9,827 bases of DNA from Halanaerobiaceae bacterium (GTDB lineage: Bacteria; Bacillota; Halanaerobiia; Halanaerobiales; DTU029). The stretch is from contig JAAYLO010000128.1 in NCBI GenBank assembly GCA_012521855.1, positions 1 to 9,827 on the forward strand, written 5' to 3'. A program made the translations under genes and the position numbers. Of this stretch, positions 6,667 through 9,827 are shown piece after piece. Every line of letters starts with the position of its first letter. Position 1 is the first letter of the stretch. The notes below the pieces were generated by a model that was not told where the DNA came from, made no database searches, and saw only the letters and a program-made list of their open reading frames with translations.

Positions 6667-7662
6667 ATGCAGAGATATGGTTTTAATTTTCAGTGGATGT
6701 ATGTCTGGATGCCGGGGAGGAAACCAGAGCCTGTTGATGAGAAAGCCCTGGATTTCCTGTCTGAACATGGCTTTAACTTCGCCAGGCTTCCCCTTGACTA
6801 CCGGTTCTGGATAAGTGATTTTAAATACTTTGAGCCGGATTTCAGTGTTTTTACTTATCTGGATAGTTATATTAAGGCCTGTCAGGAAAGAAATATACAT
6901 ATTTCCCTGAACCTGCACCGGGCACCAGGCTATTGTATTAACCGGAATGATCTGGAGAGGGATAATCTCTGGACTGATAAGATTGCCCAGGATGCTTTTG
7001 TATTTCAATGGGAACTATTTGCCAGGAGATATAAGGGTATATCTTCTGAAGCTCTGAGTTTTGACCTGTTAAATGAGCCTGCTGCAGAAGGCCAGTATGG
7101 ATTGACAAGGGAAAACCACAGGCTGGTAATCAAGAGGACAGTTGATGCAATCCGGGAGATAGATCCAGAGAGGGAGATTGTGATAGACGGCCTGGCCGGA
7201 GGCAACCTGGCCTTACCTGAACTGGCAGATCTGGGAGTAATACACAGCGGTAGGGGTTATCAGCCCATGGCCCTGACTCACTACCAGGCTTCCTGGACAG
7301 AAGAATGTATGGATATACCTGAACCGGTCTATCCAGGCACTCCATGGCTGGGAAGGCTCTGGGATAAAGAGACATTAAGGGAATACTACCAGCCCTGGCA
7401 GAAAGTAGAGAAAAGGGGGGCCAGGATACATATAGGTGAATTCGGCTGTTATAATAAAACACCGGATGAAGCTGCTCGCAGCTGGTTCAGGGATCTCCTG
7501 AGTCTATACCGGGAATTCCGCTGGGGTTATGCACTTTGGAATTTTGAAGGGCCTTTTGGCATCATTGAACACGGGCGTCCTGGGGCAAGATTTGAGCTGT
7601 ATAAGGGATACAGGGTTGATAGAAAACTGCTGGATCTTCTAATGGAATACAGGGTTGAATGA
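6667..7662 (+). CDS. Glycoside hydrolase family 5 enzyme, intracellular (first of two)
   Basis: A 331-residue GH5 TIM barrel. It starts MQRYGFNFQWMYVW and contains FNFARLPLDYRFW, the LNLHRAPGY strand, the acid/base Glu137 in LLNEPAA, the substrate-site His-Tyr in LTHYQASW, the nucleophile Glu258 in IGEFGCYNK, and WGYALWNFEGPFG near the end. All catalytic positions are intact. There is no signal peptide and no binding module. ATG 6667 follows AGGAAAGGA by 8 bases and lies 62 bases after the phosphorylase gene. Likely activity is on beta-1,4-glucan or glucomannan oligosaccharides inside the cell (endoglucanase, exo-glucosidase or mannosidase type). The exact bond cannot be told from the sequence, and the GH5 subfamily is not assigned here. 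Confidence 0.85.
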   Translation: MQRYGFNFQWMYVWMPGRKPEPVDEKALDFLSEHGFNFARLPLDYRFWISDFKYFEPDFSVFTYLDSYIKACQERNIHISLNLHRAPGYCINRNDLERDNLWTDKIAQDAFVFQWELFARRYKGISSEALSFDLLNEPAAEGQYGLTRENHRLVIKRTVDAIREIDPEREIVIDGLAGGNLALPELADLGVIHSGRGYQPMALTHYQASWTEECMDIPEPVYPGTPWLGRLWDKETLREYYQPWQKVEKRGARIHIGEFGCYNKTPDEAARSWFRDLLSLYREFRWGYALWNFEGPFGIIEHGRPGARFELYKGYRVDRKLLDLLMEYRVE

Positions 7663-7748
7663 TATGCTGAATCAGGCTGATGTATTATGGAATCATTACT
7701 GGTGAATTACAGGAAAAATTCTATGAGATAACGGGGGTGGGAAGAGAA

Positions 7749-8789
7749 ATGATAAAGGGTTATAAAGCTGGAGTAAATCTGGGCGGCTGGATTTCCCAGT
7801 ATGGAAAAAAGGGAAGAGAGCATTTTGAAAGTTTTATTCAGGAAGAAGATGTAGAAAGGATTGCCTCCTGGGGTATGGATCATATCCGTTTACCGGTTGA
7901 TTATCCGGTACTGGAAGATGATGATGCTCCTTTTCATTACAAAGAGGAGGGTTTTGAATATATTGACAGATGCCTGGAATGGTGTAAAAAGCACGGCCTG
8001 AACCTTATCATTGATTTACACAGGGCTCCTGGTTATAGTTTTACTACTCTCCAGGAAAATACCCTGTTTGAGGATATGAAGATGAGGAAGAGATTCATAG
8101 AACTCTGGAAGGCCATTACTCAAAGATATCACGGGGAAGGTGATAATCTCATCTTTGAACTCCTGAATGAGATGGTTGAGCCTGATAGTGAGAGATGGAA
8201 TAAACTGGCCCATGAAACTATCCAGACCGTCAGGGAGATAGATAGTGCCAGGAAGATAATCTATGGCGGCAATTATTATAACTCTGTCCGGGAGTTAAAA
8301 AAAATTGATATTCTGGATGACCCGGGCATAATTTATACCTTTCATTTTTACCACCCGCATCTCTTTACACACCAGAAAGCCTACTGGTCAAAGATGTCTA
8401 TGGACTATAATCAGACGATAGAATATCCTGGTCAGTTTGTAAATCTGGATGATTTCGAGAAGGAACATCCTGAATATAAACCATGGATAGATAGAAACCG
8501 GGGGGCTGTCATAAATAAAGAGATGTTGTGGGAGGATATGCAGCCAGCTGTTGATTTTATAGATAAAACAGGGCGGGAATTGTATTGCGGAGAATTTGGT
8601 GTAATTAAATCCGCTCCTCCTGAAAGCAGGGTGAACTGGCACCGGGATATGATAGATATACTGAATACCCTGGGGATTGGCTGGGCAGTCTGGACATATA
8701 AAGAGATGGATTTTGGCCTGGTGAACAATCAGGGAGAAATAGTAAGTGAAGAATTGATTGGAGTAATAAAAAACAGCTGTTTAAAATAA
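7749..8789 (+). CDS. Glycoside hydrolase family 5 enzyme, intracellular (second of two)
   Basis: A 346-residue GH5 TIM barrel beginning MIKGYKAGVNLGGWISQYG, the typical GH5 entry. It carries HIRLPVDYPVLED, LIIDLHRAPGY, the acid/base Glu141 in ELLNEMVEPD, YTFHFYHPHLFTHQ, and the nucleophile Glu282 in YCGEFGVIK, then IGWAVWTYKEMDFG. It shares the LHRAPGY strand with its neighbour but is otherwise clearly diverged, so this is not a recent duplication. No signal peptide. ATG 7749 is preceded by a G-rich GGGGGTGGGAAGAG stretch. An in-frame ATG at 7680 would add 23 residues that do not look like the family, so I prefer 7749. NEM replaces the more usual NEP after the acid/base, an acceptable variant. 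Function is probably hydrolysis of beta-glucan or mannan oligomers; specificity is unknown. Confidence 0.85.
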   Translation: MIKGYKAGVNLGGWISQYGKKGREHFESFIQEEDVERIASWGMDHIRLPVDYPVLEDDDAPFHYKEEGFEYIDRCLEWCKKHGLNLIIDLHRAPGYSFTTLQENTLFEDMKMRKRFIELWKAITQRYHGEGDNLIFELLNEMVEPDSERWNKLAHETIQTVREIDSARKIIYGGNYYNSVRELKKIDILDDPGIIYTFHFYHPHLFTHQKAYWSKMSMDYNQTIEYPGQFVNLDDFEKEHPEYKPWIDRNRGAVINKEMLWEDMQPAVDFIDKTGRELYCGEFGVIKSAPPESRVNWHRDMIDILNTLGIGWAVWTYKEMDFGLVNNQGEIVSEELIGVIKNSCLK

Positions 8790-8804
8790 AGGGAGAATTG
8801 TTTT

Positions 8805-9530
8805 ATGAAAATAGGATTACAGCTTTATACATTGAGGGAAGAGACAGAAAAAGATTTCTTAAGGGTACTGGAAGAGGCAGCCTCTATCGGATATGACGGG
8901 GTAGAGTTTGCGGGTTTCGGAGGAATTGGCCATGAAGAGATGAAGGAGAAATTAGAAGAAACCGGGCTTGAAGCTGCCGGAAGCCACACAGCTTTTGAAA
9001 TACTGGAAAAAGAAATGGATACTGTGATCAATTATAATAAATCTATCTCAAATACCAATATAGTTGTTCCCTATTATGAATATAGCAAAAGGGAAGACTA
9101 TATGCAATTTGCCAGGAGACTGGAGAGAATAGGGAGAGAATTGTCCCTTCATGGAATGAATCTCCTCTATCACAATCATTCACATGAGTTTGAGGTATAT
9201 GGTGGTGAATACGGCCTTGATATATTGTTCAGTAATGCTGCTCCCGCTTATTTAAAAGCAGAGATAGATATTTGCTGGGTATATGCAGCGGGGGTTGACC
9301 CTGTCCGCTATGTAGAGAAATACAGGGACCGCCTGTTCCTATTGCATATGAAGGATATGGCCGGTGGTAAACTGACAGAGGTGGGCAATGGAGAGATAGA
9401 TATGAGGGCTGTTGTAGAAAAAGCCAGGGAAATAGGTGTAGAGTGGCTGATTGTAGAACAGGATGACAATCTTAAACCAGGTGTGGAAAGTGCCAGAATC
9501 AGTTTCAGGAACCTGAAAGAAATGATATAA
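8805..9530 (+). CDS. Sugar phosphate isomerase/epimerase-like TIM barrel protein (AP endonuclease 2 / IolE-like superfamily)
   Basis: A 241-residue xylose-isomerase-like barrel. It starts MKIGLQLYTLREE and has IGYDGVEFAGFGG, LLYHNHSHEFEVY, AEIDICWVYAAGVDP, LLHMKDM and LIVEQDD. Likely metal ligands are Glu128, Asp155, His181 and Glu218, the usual set for this superfamily. The family covers inosose dehydratases, keto-sugar epimerases such as YcjR, and related enzymes, so the reaction cannot be named. It is slightly shorter than most members but looks complete. ATG 8805 follows GGGAGA (8791-8796), 15 bases after the second GH5 gene, so it is in the same unit and is its last gene. With the upstream reductase it may handle an oxidised or rare sugar released from the polymer; that is inference. 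Confidence 0.8.
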   Translation: MKIGLQLYTLREETEKDFLRVLEEAASIGYDGVEFAGFGGIGHEEMKEKLEETGLEAAGSHTAFEILEKEMDTVINYNKSISNTNIVVPYYEYSKREDYMQFARRLERIGRELSLHGMNLLYHNHSHEFEVYGGEYGLDILFSNAAPAYLKAEIDICWVYAAGVDPVRYVEKYRDRLFLLHMKDMAGGKLTEVGNGEIDMRAVVEKAREIGVEWLIVEQDDNLKPGVESARISFRNLKEMI

Positions 9531-9542
9531 AGGATTATGATG

Positions 9543-9572
9543 AAAACCTCGAAAGAGGTTTTTTTATTTTTT
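9543..9572 (+). terminator. Intrinsic terminator of the mannan operon
   Basis: AAAACCTC (9543-9550), a GAAA loop, then GAGGTTTT (9555-9562) running into further Ts (TTTATTTTTT). It begins 12 bases after the last stop codon. This is a standard rho-independent terminator. Confidence 0.9.
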
Positions 9573-9661
9573 AGCAGCAAAATGATATTATAATTAACAA
9601 AGAATCATATTAAAAATATTTTAACTCCTGACACAATATGACAAAGAAAATGGGAAAAATA

Positions 9662-9670
9662 TGATATAAT
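9662..9670 (+). promoter_or_regulatory. Promoter for the downstream partial gene (extended -10)
   Basis: TGATATAAT contains a perfect TATAAT (9665-9670) with an upstream TGn extension, about 56 bases before the GTG start. ATGACA at 9638-9643 resembles a -35 hexamer but at a 21-base spacing, so the -10 seems to carry the signal. It lies after the terminator, which marks a separate transcription unit. Confidence 0.55.
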
Positions 9671-9725
9671 AAAATGTATGTAACACCAAAATATAACATC
9701 AAACAAAAAGGGAGGTGAAGAAGAA

Positions 9726-9827
9726 GTGAAAAAAGGAAAAACAAAATATATAGTAATAGCCCTTATAATCCTGGCCATACCATTCCTTGTAAAAGGCACA
9801 GTAAATTTACTTAAGGCAGAAAAGAAA
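9726..9827 (+). CDS. Unknown protein with N-terminal membrane segment or signal peptide (partial)
   Basis: Only the first 34 codons are present. GTG 9726 follows GGAGGTGA (9711-9718) at a 7-base spacing. The peptide has a lysine-rich start (MKKGKTK) followed by a hydrophobic stretch, YIVIALIILAIPFLV (residues 8-22), and a charged region (KGTVNLLKAEKK). That is an uncleaved membrane anchor or a signal peptide; no lipobox cysteine is visible. It begins a new unit after the terminator. A transporter component or an extracellular enzyme would fit the locus, but the sequence in view does not show which. Confidence 0.65.
   Translation, partial: MKKGKTKYIVIALIILAIPFLVKGTVNLLKAEKK

Noticed and set aside
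6614..6814. Short plus-strand open frame overlapping the start of the first GH5 gene
   Set aside because: It is in a different frame from the conserved GH5 protein, which has its own ribosome site; no family resemblance was seen.
7680..7748. 23-residue N-terminal extension of the second GH5 enzyme
   Set aside because: There is no convincing ribosome site before 7680 and the GH5 fold begins at GYKAGVNLGGW, just after ATG 7749. It is less certain than the other two start choices.
6667..8789. Recent tandem duplication of the GH5 genes
   Set aside because: Outside the catalytic strands and LHRAPGY the two proteins differ throughout, so any duplication is ancient.
1..9827. CRISPR arrays, tRNA or rRNA genes, insertion sequences, phage or defence genes
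   Set aside because: No regularly spaced repeats, cloverleaf-like sequences, transposase motifs or terminal inverted repeats were seen; the window is filled by carbohydrate genes.

Overview
The window reads as a carbohydrate-utilisation locus from an anaerobic, Firmicutes-like bacterium. The grounds are strong GGAGG-type ribosome binding sites, frequent GTG/TTG starts, AT-rich intergenic DNA, tight gene packing, and an Fe-S aldo/keto reductase of a type common in anaerobes. A halanaerobial or clostridial host is a guess; there is no rRNA or other marker here to settle it.

Layout. Bases 1-222 hold the start of a leftward AraC-family regulator cut by the window edge. Bases 223-403 are an AT-rich divergent intergenic region with candidate promoters on both strands. 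From 404 to 9530 seven genes run rightward as one apparent transcription unit: GH2 beta-mannosidase (404-2890), a frameshifted Fe-S aldo/keto reductase (3011-4126), cellobiose 2-epimerase (4192-5424), GH130 4-O-beta-D-mannosyl-D-glucose phosphorylase (5405-6604, overlapping the epimerase by 20 bases), two adjacent GH5 glycoside hydrolases (6667-7662 and 7749-8789), and a sugar phosphate isomerase/epimerase-like TIM barrel (8805-9530). A clear intrinsic terminator follows at 9543-9572. A new promoter and the first 34 codons of a membrane-anchored or exported protein close the window (9726-9827, cut).

How the genes work together. None of the enzymes has a signal peptide, so the set should act in the cytoplasm on imported beta-mannan, glucomannan or beta-glucan oligosaccharides. 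The beta-mannosidase would trim non-reducing mannose. The 2-epimerase would turn beta-1,4-mannobiose into mannosyl-glucose (and cellobiose into glucosyl-mannose). The GH130 enzyme would split mannosyl-glucose with phosphate into mannose 1-phosphate and glucose. This epimerase plus phosphorylase pair is the known mannan phosphorolysis route of Ruminococcus albus and Bacteroides fragilis. The two GH5 enzymes probably cut the beta-glucan or glucomannan oligomers. The jobs of the reductase and the TIM-barrel protein are unknown. The AraC-type protein is the obvious candidate regulator. No transporter is complete in the window.

The least ordinary points are the twice-frameshifted reductase, the pair of intracellular GH5 enzymes of unassigned specificity, and the unexplained redox/epimerase partners in an otherwise textbook mannan cassette.
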